From the NCBI RefSeq assembly GCF_028476545.1, contig NW_026732661.1:186001-250000 (forward strand): DNA of 64,000 bases. Reading direction: 5' to 3'. Shown here piece after piece: positions 13,201 through 22,588 of this stretch. The translations under genes and the position numbers were made by a program. Below the pieces are notes generated by a model that saw nothing but the letters and a program-made list of their open reading frames with translations, was not told the origin of the DNA and did no database searches. The stretch is from Physella acuta (lineage: Eukaryota; Mollusca; Gastropoda; Physidae). How positions within the stretch are numbered: position 1 is the first letter of the stretch; each line of letters starts with the position of its first letter.

Positions 13201-15994
13201 CGTCCCCAGGGTCAAGAAGTGGATGGTCAAGCACTCGTCCCTCATGCCAAGAGTCGCAGAGTGCCTACACAAAAACCCCATCACAACAGGGATTTACAAG
13301 GATGCTGTAGCTGACATCGACGAGTTGCTGGAGGTGCAGATCACCAAGATGAATAGCTCGGTGGTGAGGGTGGAGAAGACGGAACTCTTCAGAAAAGACG
13401 CGGTGTACATCGTCGTGGGTGGATTGACGGGTCTGGGGTGGCTTTTTGTCAAGTTCCTTGCGCAAAACGGTGCTGGAAACATAGCCATTCTCAACAGAAG
13501 ACAGGCAACAATAGAAAAAACCAATGAGATAGCCCAGCTCGCTGCTTCAGAAAACTGTAACATTAAAGCTTTACAGGCGGACGTTACTCATATGGATTCG
13601 TTGAAAAATTTCATGTCGCAGATGGAACAAGCGTTTCCGAACATCGTGTTGAAGGGCGTTTTCTTCGGCGCTGCTGTTGTGGATGATCAGCTGCTAGTGC
13701 AGATTGATCCAAAAGTTTTTGCCAAAGTCATGTCCCCTAAAGTGATGGGTGCGTGGAACTTGCATCAGTTAACCAAAGATCTCCCGCTAGACTACTTCGT
13801 GCTGCACTCCTCCGTCACTTCCGTCATCGGAAATGCGGGTCAGACGAGCTACGGTGCAGGAAACGCCTTCATGGACGGCATGGCACACTACCGCAAACAC
13901 CTCAAGCTGTCGGGACAAAGCATCAACTGGGGAGCTCTCGACCTCGGTATGTTGAGCGATTACAGCGAGGCCAAAAAGATATTGGAAGCTCAGGGTTTTG
14001 TACTGCTAACTGAAGAAGACATTTCTGCTGTTATTATCCCTATACTGCTTCTAGATTGGGGACAGATCTTGCCGTGCAAATTCGATGATGAAATTCTGCT
14101 GAAACGATTGAAGAGGGATATGCTGGTTCCATTCCAGTACCGTCTTAAATCTATGCTGGGTTCCGCAGCGGAAGAGGTCAAAATCGAAGAAGATATTCTT
14201 CTCGCTCTGCAGACAGCGAGAGAACTTCCGCCAGATCAAAGGGTAGACGTGTACGAGAGATACGTCATTGCTCTAGCCAGCCAGGTCCTCAGCGCTGAAG
14301 ACGGCGCCATTAAATCAGACACGAATCTCGTGGACATGGGAATGGACTCTATCGTTGCCATGACGATGATCAACCAAATTTACAAAGAGGTTCACTGTAG
14401 ATTGCCGGCTATCGTTTTCATCAGCGGGGATCCATCAGTTCGAATCATCGCTCAAGCTATTGATGACGTGTTGTCCGGGAGGTTGGCGGAAGGTTCCGAG
14501 TTTGGACCGGATGCGGAACAGCTAGCAATAGAAGCAGGCGATGCTCAGGATAATAAAGAGGAGAAGAAGGAAGTGAAAGCGATTGAACCTCCGCCTCCAA
14601 AGAGACGAATAAGCTTTGCTGCATCAACAATTGAGTCCAGCCAATTGGCTATTTACAAGAGACACCCCAGAAAGCAAAGTCTTCACGGTGTTGTCGACGT
14701 GGAGATTCCAGACGACAAGAAAGATCCGTCGATAGTGAGACAGGCAATCTTGAAGACACTCGAGCTGCACCCGACGGCTTGTACGGCTTTCAAGGAAGAC
14801 ATGTCGAAACGAACCAGCGTCATGAACTTTGAGAAGCAAGTTCTCCCCGCAGAGAAAGCGATGGACTTCAGGGTGGTGAGCAAGAGTGGAGAAGAGATGC
14901 AAGAGTTCTCGGAAGAAGCTTTCGATGTGAAAGAGAAAGGCCCGCTCAGGTTTGTTCTCCAGCAAGGATCCAAGACCAACTTGCGAATCATTTTCCACAA
15001 AGCTGGATTCGACGTCAGGGCCATTTACCAGGTTATTCAGGACCTGGTCTCCGCGTTTGATCCCAAGTTTAAGAAACCCGTTCTAGAAAAAGAATACATT
15101 GACAAAACACTGCAACAGTCGGAAGATTTTAACATGGAACTTGACAAAATTTACAAATCAAAATCGGAATCTTTCGCGCACTTTTGGGCGAAGACATTGA
15201 GCCAGGACGTGGCGAATACGTCACTTCGCGGACAACAAACACAGTTCCCTCCACGTCCGCTGTTGGCAACCAACGGCTCGCTGAGGACCGTCTTGTCTCC
15301 AGAGTTGACGCAGAAGATGGTCAATTTCATCCGATTCCATCACGTGTCTCTGCTAGGTCTGGTAGCTGGAGCCTACCAGACCCTCGTCCACATCCTGACC
15401 GGCAAGTCGACCATCAGCCTCATGTTCCCCGTTGACCTACGCCGCTACATCACCGACCTGAACAACGACGTCGCCAACTACTGCAACGAGATCCCCCTCC
15501 TCGCGCAGTTCGACGACACCAACAAAGTCACGATCCAGGAGTTCATCATCAGCAACAACAAACGCATCCAGCAGCACATCGACCACGGCATGCTACCCTT
15601 CACACTCTTCCAGGGCTTGGCCGAAAGAACGATGGAGATGTTTGACCAAAGTCCACACGGAATCAGCATCGAGATGCTCGCAGACGACATCGCGTCACAA
15701 ATCAGCAACAGGCCTGGAAACAACGGGGTCAAATCTGCCCCGGCCATTTTGCCGATGGGTTTGGAAACCAATCTCCTGATTCAACACAATTTATTAAAGG
15801 GCGTCGTCGTCCTAAACCTCGGGTACAAAGAATGTGTGATGAATGGAATGAGAGCGGAAGTTTTGATGAAAAATCTGGTCAGTCTATTGACCGGCGTCAT
15901 GACAAACCCTGGCCTGCAACTGAGACAAATCAAAAAGTACACAAAAGGCGTGAACGCCAGGCTGGAGAAAAAACCGTTCTGTGCTGTGCAGTAG
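1288..15994 (+). CDS. Animal FAS-like iterative type I polyketide synthase with C-terminal condensation-like domain
   Basis: Six coding exons: 1288-1499, 6038-6198, 6726-6929, 7541-7722, 8384-8558 and 9150-15994. All introns are GT-AG, frames join without gaps, and the total is 2592 aa. The start ATG at 1288 has a strong Kozak context (GCCATGG). Domains in order: KS about 5-430 with Cys176 (DTACSS), His311 (EAHGTGT) and His350; AT about 525-840 with GQSVG Ser615 and His724; DH about 870-1150 with HxxxGxxxxP His919 and Asp1090 (DGxxQ); a degenerate reductase region about 1175-1650; KR about 1725-1930 with a GGLTGLG cofactor loop and Lys1842, Ser1866, Tyr1879, Asn1883; ACP with phosphopantetheine Ser2045 (MGMDSI); an acidic, proline-rich linker about 2075-2130; and a condensation/acyltransferase-like domain about 2138-2583. 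No thioesterase is present. The upstream order matches animal FAS and the mollusc FAS-like PKSs. Active residues predict chain extension with ketoreduction and dehydration but no enoyl reduction. Introns show this is a host gene and not bacterial contamination. The product is unknown. Confidence 0.93.
1717..1936 (+). repeat. tRNA-derived SINE, family A
   Basis: A tRNA-like head holds an A-box (GTGGTCTAGCGGTAGAG) and a B-box (GAGTTCGAATC). A body of about 150 bp follows, with CACCCAGCTCTGATGGGTACC and CTTCATCTGCCCC, shared with copies near 8.7, 24.4, 25.8, 30.2, 33.5 and 50.7 kb. The head does not fold into a complete tRNA, so this is a SINE and not a tRNA gene. Confidence 0.8.
3133..3440. repeat. 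42-bp tandem array, about 7 copies
   Basis: The unit contains TTCCGGCACTTTACCGGATC followed by a T/C-rich half. Most copies are identical, which suggests recent expansion. Because 42 is a multiple of three, repetitive open frames run through it in two frames; they are not genes. Confidence 0.85.
3754..4073. mobile_element. hAT-type MITE with internal poly-G tandem units
   Basis: The ends are CAGTAGCGTAGCGA and CGCTACGCCTCTG, imperfect inverted repeats. They are flanked by an exact 8-bp target duplication GGAAGGGT (3746-3753 and 4074-4081). The inside is a tandem series of poly-G plus GTGCAAATC units. A related copy is at 35384-35597. The 8-bp duplication and CAG ends point to hAT. There is no coding capacity. 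Confidence 0.85.
4600..4645. repeat. (GATG)n microsatellite
   Basis: Uninterrupted GATG/GGAT tetranucleotide repeats, about 11 units, with a short second piece near 4685. Confidence 0.9.
4822..5028 (-). mobile_element. Diverged CAGTGTTTCTTCCAG-family MITE
   Basis: The left end resembles the family terminus (GTTTCTTTCAGAC). The right end CGAAGAGATGCCTGAAATAA matches the other terminus, and poly-G and poly-C tracts lie between. It is more diverged than the copies at 38.9, 51.8 and 62.0 kb, and I see no clear target duplication. Confidence 0.55.
5155..5320 (-). repeat. tRNA-derived SINE, family A, diverged
   Basis: On the minus strand a B-box-like CTCGAGTTCGG is followed by a body similar to the family-A copy near 30.2 kb (shared GTGTGGTCAGCACT and GGTGGG blocks). 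The A-box is not clear. Confidence 0.5.
5462..5768 (-). repeat. tRNA-derived SINE, family B
   Basis: It shares long blocks with the copy at 22745-23175 (CCTTTGTCCAACCAAGAACA, GGCAGCAGTTGTTTGATTTT, CATCTGCCC). Read on the minus strand, the head holds CCCGAGTTCGAAA as a B-box. A further fragment lies at 26440-26550. Confidence 0.7.
6364..6565 (-). mobile_element. Diverged CAGTGTTTCTTCCAG-family MITE
   Basis: It starts CAGGGTTACTTTCAG and ends near GAAGAGATGCCTCATAG, with G-rich and C-rich tracts around an AT-rich centre. It lies in the second intron of the polyketide synthase. Its target duplication is no longer visible. Confidence 0.55.
7712..8245 (+). repeat. 35-bp minisatellite carrying repeated splice donors
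   Basis: Fifteen tandem units of 35 bp begin at the end of polyketide synthase exon 4. Each unit repeats the exon's last bases and donor (TTTTAAAAGAC then GTAAGT). Twelve units keep GTAAGT; two read GTGTCG and one has lost GT. Only the first donor (7723) keeps the KS frame, because reading on meets TAA within the first unit. The array fills most of the intron before exon 5. Confidence 0.93.
8640..8845 (+). repeat. tRNA-derived SINE, family A, degenerate head
   Basis: B-box-like GAGTTCGAATCC at about 8679 is followed by the family body (CTGAGTCCACTAAGCTCTTA, CTTTATATGCCGAGGTCA, CTTCATATGCCC). The A-box half is hard to recognise. It sits in the last intron of the polyketide synthase. Confidence 0.65.
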
Positions 15995-18928
15995 GCCACA
16001 GTACCACATGCAAAACACAGACAGAAGCTGCCACAGCTCACAATAACTATCACTGCCTCATGTCACAATAGGAGGAAGAATTAATCAAATATCTTCCGGA
16101 AGTAAAAAGCTCGTACACTTAGTACGTCTGATTGCTGACAACAGTTTCTTCCCCTTACTCTTCACAAAATATTTTTTGCCCTTAACAATTACCAATCGTG
16201 TTCTGTTTCTATCACAAATGATAGCAATTTTGTGAGAGAAATTAATAATTTTTTTTATCAATCTATTTTTACCATATAATCTAACGTAACACACTTTATT
16301 TTGGAAAAATTATTTCAACGTAATAATATTGTAACATTAGTAAAGGGACATAACTAATTAGGTTAACAATATTATTTTCATGTTTATCTGTCAGAGATTA
16401 TTTGTAAAAAACGAATGTTTAATGTACTATTAAATGCTATTTATTTATTAAATATAATATGTATGTATCCTGTTTATTAGTAATTCTTTATGTATGACAA
16501 TGTTTTTGTACCAGGGATTTTGCGTTTTTACACATTTATTTTCTATTAAAAATGCAAGTTAATAATATTTATATAATTTTGGCTGTTATTTAATATATAT
16601 AAGTATAACATGCAAGCCTAAGTTTTTATATTTCATTCGTATATTTTTTATTTTTTGCACTGCAGTATTTTTTTATTTTTTTTTAGTTATATGTTACCAC
16701 AAAAACTATGTTATTAAAGTTTTTAACAAGCGGTTGTACAAAACATATAACCATTATCTGTTCTGATGAGCAGGAATTCATACTGCTGTTATCTGTATTC
16801 AATCATTATAAACTTTGTAAACCTGACCTTTCTGTCTAGCAAACAGACATGGTCAGTTATCTATCATTATTTAAAGGCCAATAAATAATCAACTATTTCT
16901 TATCATGGTGTTATGTATGTGTATTGTGAGAGAAGTGTGTTGTTAAGTCAAAGTTAAAATCTTAATGCTTTAAGAAAAACATAAGCAGTCAGGGTAAAAA
17001 CATTTAAACTTCTGAGTTTAAAATATAGTCACAACCTTCCTTTATTTCTTTTAGCTGATTCTTATGTAAATGTGGCAAAAATTTCAGCTCAGAAGGCCAG
17101 ATAAATATTTCTAGAGAATTTGTTTAAATTTCTTTTATAGGTTTTGCTCACAGAAACAAACAATAGAATAGGGATAAGAATCCTCCAATTGAACTGAATA
17201 TTCACACAAAATGCAGTTATCTTTTTTTTTAATAAAATATTTGTATCAAAATGTATCATATACATTTGTCTTATTTCCATTTTTCATTATAATTTACCAT
17301 GAAAAAATCATGTACAGCAAAATGTTGAAACTCTGGCTGACATTGAGATTGCACAAACCTTGTATGTGATAACAAACTAATGTCAAATTAACCCCTTACA
17401 CACCAAACACAGAATACACAGTGACATTCAGTTTAAAGAAAAACAACAATCAATCATGAGATTATAAATAGAGTTTAATAATCTTAATAAAAAAAATATT
17501 CAAGAGTATTTCAGTGATATCATGAACAGTGTTGAGGAAAGCAACTAGCACCCATGTCACCTTAATAAATAGTATCTAGCAAAATAAAGGTTTAAAAATA
17601 GAAGGATAAAGATATAATTTTATTTTTACCAACATAAAATATATCTGTATATATGTAATAAGGAATTATCTAAACATCCCTTGCACAAAACTAAATACAA
17701 ACAATTGTAGAGAAAGACAATTAAATGTTATATTTATCAACAAGATAAATGTATATATGAGAAAAGATATATAATGAGATCTTTAAAATGATACATAGTA
17801 ACTACCAGACATTTTCTAAAAAATGTTACAAAAACAGACACATTATCAGCTAAACCTTTGACAGCATTGTAAAGTCCCATTTATACCCAGTGTAAAATCT
17901 GTTACATGGTGAAGTACCAGTTTAACAGGTAAAACAACCTGGATGATCAAACGACTCAATGAATAAGAATTTAACAAAGTTTTGAGTAAAATGTCACTAT
18001 AAATGTATCGATAAAACTATCCACAAACATAAAGGAAGAATGTTTAAGGTAAATGTTCTGTTACTCATAATTTTCTAATGTAAAATATGTTATACCTTAT
18101 CTTAAGATAGTGTTACATAATGTATTACATGATATATCAAATAGGTCATGTTATGTGCGTTGTTTGACTCAGCAGATTTTTTTCTACACTGAGGAACTTA
18201 AACAAACTTATGAAATGCAAGCTTATTTAAATAATGATAAAACAACTAAATTCTATAAATATTGCAAACCTAAGCAATAATAATGCCCGAACAAAGACAA
18301 CCATTTTAAAGTTTGCCAATAAAATAATTCGATCAACAACAAAGCAAATTCTACAGTCCACCTAACGAAAGATAGATCAATAGTAGATAAATAATACTAT
18401 TTAATAACTTTTATTTTGAAATAATTATCAAATTTGTATTAAAAGTCAACTTTAAAAAAACTCTACTATAATAATATCAGTTAAATTCAACTTGTACAAG
18501 TTTATCACAAATAATAATTGTTCTTGAGAAAAAATGTACTAAAATACCACATTAATAAAAAAAAAGTTGCATTGCAATAAAAAGTAAACATCATCTTCTA
18601 AAAATTCCCAAACAAGAATTGAAAATAACATTACCTAAAAAAATATATTTCACAGTTTAATACAATTTTTGAGCGTGTATTCAAATTCAACAGAGTGCCT
18701 TAAGTACACATTAAAAACATTTCACTAATATGGTTAATTTAACATAAATATTCCCCATATCCCAACATTTCTTAAATATAAAATAAACATATCACCAAAT
18801 ACCCCAAAGAGATCAGAAATAGGGCTAATAAAAAAAATCACTAGCAGAAATTTTCAACAAAAAAGAAAGGCTAAGGGAAATCACTCTTCCAGTTTATCAT
18901 CTTCATGCCCAGCCAGGCAAACCAAAGC
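15995..18928. other. 3' UTRs of two convergent genes
   Basis: No coding sequence is seen in this very AT-rich interval between the stop of the polyketide synthase (+) and the stop of the EndoU gene (-). It is low in recognisable repeats compared with the rest of the window. Several AATAAA and TTTATT hexamers could serve as poly(A) signals for either gene. Confidence 0.6.
16880..16885 (+). terminator. Candidate poly(A) signal of the polyketide synthase gene
   Basis: AATAAA on the + strand about 890 bases after the stop codon. ATTAAA variants occur earlier (for example near 16545), so a shorter 3' UTR is also possible. Confidence 0.35.
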
Positions 18929-21056
18929 CTACCATTTCTTAGTTTTCACATAGTTTTCCATGCGAGCAGCAGCGATGTATGCCGTGCCCAACTTCCTCTG
19001 CCTGCCAAAGCTGTGGACAGTCAGCTCAACCTCGTACTCCCCCAGCTTCACATCCGTCTTGCCGTCTCGATCAAGGAGGAGACACACAGTGTAGGCTGCC
19101 ACTTCAAACTCTGGACTGGACCCTATGAAGACACTGCACATGGGCTTTGCTTTGATTCCCTTCCAAGTAAATTGAACAGCTAACAGTCGAATGATCTCAT
19201 CATCTCTGACCTTTAAAAAAAAATTTTTAAGTCAACTTTAAAACAGATTCATCTTAAACTAATGTTTCTATAACCATCAGTTTATATATTTTGAAGACAT
19301 AAACAGATTCATCTAAACTAATTTTTCAATAGTGTTCAGTTTTTGTGCTTTGAAGACATAAACAGATTCATCTTAACTAATTTTTCTATAGAGTACATTA
19401 GGCTTAAACGTGAGTACATAAAACAATCATTCAGCTTCCTGAGGTTACAACTTACAGTCTCTCTTCTAAAATAGCCATGATAGTTTATATTCCCTGCCTT
19501 CTCCTGCAAGTAAAACTGTATCCAGTTATGAAGTCCTATCATTTCAGTGCCACGTCCTTCACCTACAAAAACATGCTCAAAGCTGCAAGAGTCTTCTCCC
19601 CTGATGATATATTATAAGACAGATATGTTTTTCGATGGTATATTTGCTGCATAATCAGGTCAACAGTCAATTAAATTTTTTTTTAAATAGATTGGAACAT
19701 CAAAAAAATTAATATTTATACAGTCTATATTTTAAATTGTTTTACCAGCGGAAAATAAAGATAGAAGATGAAATAAATGCCCACCTTGTAGCCTGTCGTC
19801 TAAACATTTTAAACCAAATGTCATGCAGCATTTCTTTAAATTTCTCCACATTCTCTGGGGCAGCTCTTTTAGACACCAGGTATTTGTGTGTCTCTTTCAT
19901 CACCTTGGTTTCCATGATAGCAGTAAGGAACTCGTAGTTTTCTCGCCTCTCCTCCATCGTCACCACCTCGGCCTTGCCAAGTTCCATTTCATAGTTGTCC
20001 AATAAAGCACGGAACGCTAATTCACATTAGACAAAAAAAAATGCATATATTAACATGAATGAATGTAAGATGAATGTTAATTAAAAGTTTCCTTGCTTCA
20101 TTTAATCAATGAAAATGCAGTTGTTAAAGAAATAGCTATACCTATGTTCATTTATATTTTATTTACGGTTATGATAATTTTATTTACCTTGTGGTATTTT
20201 TTTATATAAAATTGGTATAAAATAGTACTTGATCAACAAAATCACCTTTGTATGTTCGTCTGCTAAACACCTTCTCTTCATCAACCCAAGCAAAGAGATT
20301 ATTTCTAGCCCGATCTTCTTTTACTTCTCTGGTGCTATTTACAAAACCTGAATTAAAAGAATCATTCAACATTGTCATTTATTTTTATATCAAACAAAAT
20401 GATAAATTTTTTAGCAGTTGGCCCAAGGAATAATTCCATTACATAGATGCATTGTGTTGTTTGTAGTAGGAAAGGAATGTCAGTTTTAGTAATTGAAAAC
20501 CAATAATACCCCTCTTTTCTCCCCCCCCACCATTTTTTTTTCAAGAGTTTAACAGGAATATGTAAAAATGACCCATTTTTCTTTTATACATTCCTTTATT
20601 ACTAACTAGATTATGATAATACATTTCATTTTTATAATGACAGTATCAGATTCAATGTTTAATTCATATTACTTAATTACTAAAAGAAACAAGAAAAAAA
20701 GTATGGAAATGAAAGATGATGGTACTAAAGTTATAATTTCAAAGAGAATGAAACATAGATCTATACCCTGCAAGTCTATTTCATAATCTTTGCCAGGAAA
20801 ACATTTGTTATCATCCATCTCCCATAATTTACTAATAATAGTTGAAAGTTCAGAATCTTCACAAAAGCTGAAAAACATAATCGATTATTTGGAGATTACG
20901 CTAAAAGTAATAAGAAAGTTATATTTTAATCTTTTTAACTCAGTTCAGAATATTTTTAGTATTATAAATATGTAGAATCTAATGCAGCTGATAAAATTTA
21001 TTAATATACATTAGCCCTATATACTAGAACTACATATCAACATACCCTGCAGCCAT
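18929..21056 (-). CDS. ENDOU: EndoU-family poly(U)-specific endoribonuclease
   Basis: Six coding exons on the minus strand: 21056-21046, 20867-20767, 20347-20246, 20016-19785, 19600-19456 and 19210-18929. All are GT-AG, join in frame and give 290 aa. The catalytic core is plain: FEHVFVGE with His158, GLHNWIQFYLQEK with His173, and a Lys near 217-219 just before the FIGSSPEFE block. These match the two histidines and lysine of XendoU, which cuts RNA at uridines and leaves 2',3'-cyclic phosphates. The length fits a single EndoU domain. No signal peptide is visible, so an intracellular form is likely, unlike vertebrate ENDOU with its somatomedin-B modules. The first coding exon is only 11 bases (Met-Ala-Ala-Gly). 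The symbol is by family and not by proven orthology. Confidence 0.93.
19240..19395. repeat. Tandem repeat in the last EndoU intron
   Basis: Three diverged copies of a unit of roughly 70 bp contain AAACAGATTCATCTTAA and TTTGAAGACATAAACAGATT. The array lies close to the exon 6 acceptor but does not copy it. Confidence 0.7.
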
Positions 21057-21475
21057 TTTTTATTTTGTTTGGTTATCTGAGGAAAAAAATATGATAAGAA
21101 TTTTAGTGAGCTTTCCTTATTCAAAGTTTTTTGCCAGTATTTTATTTAGATTTATATACACTAATTCATGTCTACACAGATGAACTATCTATTTGATCTG
21201 CTCCATCAAACTCCATGTGTCTTGGGCACCATAACAGGAAAAGTATGAAAAGATTATTGATAATATTATTTACACTATGTGACTAGTTACAGTAATGGTT
21301 ACTACTAGTTACTAGTCTAGTAAATAAAGTGAATAGATCTACACTCTAGAAAATCTAGAATATAGACCTGTCCAGTTTTGCTAGCTGCTAGACTCTAGCT
21401 AATAACTTAAGTCTAACTAAAGTTAAAGTAAAGTAGGCCTACTCTCACTGTGCTGTACGGCTGTAGTAGTGTAGA
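21057..21475. other. Upstream region of the EndoU gene
   Basis: AT-rich sequence with many CTAG and TCTAGA motifs and no coding potential. It should hold the EndoU promoter. I see no convincing TATA box. Confidence 0.35.
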
Positions 21476-21933
21476 GGGGTCGTCCATAAATGACGTCACA
21501 CTCGAAGGGGGAGGGGGGTCCGTAATTTTCTGACAGTGTGTGATGATGGGGAGGGGGGTCAGATGGGGAGGGGGGGTCAGATGGTGTGACGTCACTTTTT
21601 TTTGCATTATAAAAAAAGCAATGCTAGAAAACGAGTTCTAGCCGTAATTTCGTGTTTTAGAAAACCGTTTTAATAAATTGCAATAGGAATTGATCAAAAT
21701 ACTCTATGTTACTCTATGATGTTGACATAGTTCAGACAAGATTTTGGAAAAATATCGATGTTTTAAGAAAAATTCAACAGCAATTTTGAGGGGGGGTTGT
21801 AGGCGGAGGTGTGACATCATTTTAGGGGGGGTCTGGCGTTTTGTGATGACGTGTGATGACGTGTGATGGAGCAGAGGGGGGGGGGATGTAAAAACCATCC
21901 AAAAAAAGCGTGACATCATTTATGGATGACCCC
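21476..21933. mobile_element. GGGGTC foldback MITE
   Basis: The ends are GGGGTCGTCCATAAATGACG and its near-exact inverse (CATTTATGGATGACCCC). Inside are G-rich blocks and a pairing centre. Related copies lie at 37311-37756 and 50997-51404, with a half copy at 35883-35946. A possible 3-bp target duplication (AGA) flanks this copy, but the others do not confirm it, so the superfamily is open. Confidence 0.8.
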
Positions 21934-21949
21934 AGACTAGTGATGTGAT

Positions 21950-22588
21950 AGTTTAGTTAAAGTTTAAGTTAGTAGTGTATGCCTACATCTAGATTAATCT
22001 AGAATCTAGATAGAGTATCTAGATCTAGTATTTTTAGTATCTAGTTAGCTTCTAGATCTAGAATCTAGTACTAGATCTTAAGATCTATGTTAGTACTTAG
22101 TAGTCTAGTACTAGTCTAGATCTAGTAGTCAAGTTCTAGTAGAATTAGTTAGAAGAATCTTGAATCTAGATCTAGATCTAGATCTAGATCTAGTTCTAGA
22201 GTAGAGAATCTTTTGGACTAAACAAAGTCTTAAGTAAAGACAGAGGGAGAGTCTAGTAGGCCTAATAATTTTAATTTTATTAATCGCACTCACATGTCTC
22301 TAAAAATAAACTAGACTAGATCTAAAACTAAAGCAATCTTAAAAAGTAAAAAGTACAGAAAAGCCGTCTATTCTAACTAAGCTCTCTTGCAAATCTACCC
22401 AGGGAGATCTTTACAAATGAAAAACACAATTACAGCACTGAGTTACAATAAAAATTAGGATCTAGTGCGTCTATAAATCGAAACCGAAAGAACCAGAAAA
22501 AGTGCCCAGTCTAATCTTGATGTCTTGTCTACTCAATATAATTCAATATAGATCTAGATCTATATAGATCTATCTAGATCTAGATTTC
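21950..22588. repeat. CTAG / AGATCT-rich low-complexity tract
   Basis: Dense TCTAGA, AGATCT and CTAG hexamers, including consecutive AGATCT units near 22165-22195. No gene is seen. Smaller tracts of the same kind occur near 43.0 and 43.5 kb. Confidence 0.6.

Noticed and set aside
9257-15780. Many antisense and out-of-frame open frames within the large exon
   Set aside because: The sense frame has full-length domain homology. The others are GC-driven shadows with no domain features.
1288-15994. Bacterial contamination or a recent bacterial transfer of the polyketide synthase
   Set aside because: Five GT-AG introns, a Kozak start, a FAS-like domain order and animal repeats inside the introns show a resident animal gene.
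14600-15994. Thioesterase or carnitine acyltransferase as the C-terminal domain
   Set aside because: There is no GxSxG hydrolase motif in this part, and the conserved blocks fit a condensation-type acyltransferase better than the carnitine family.
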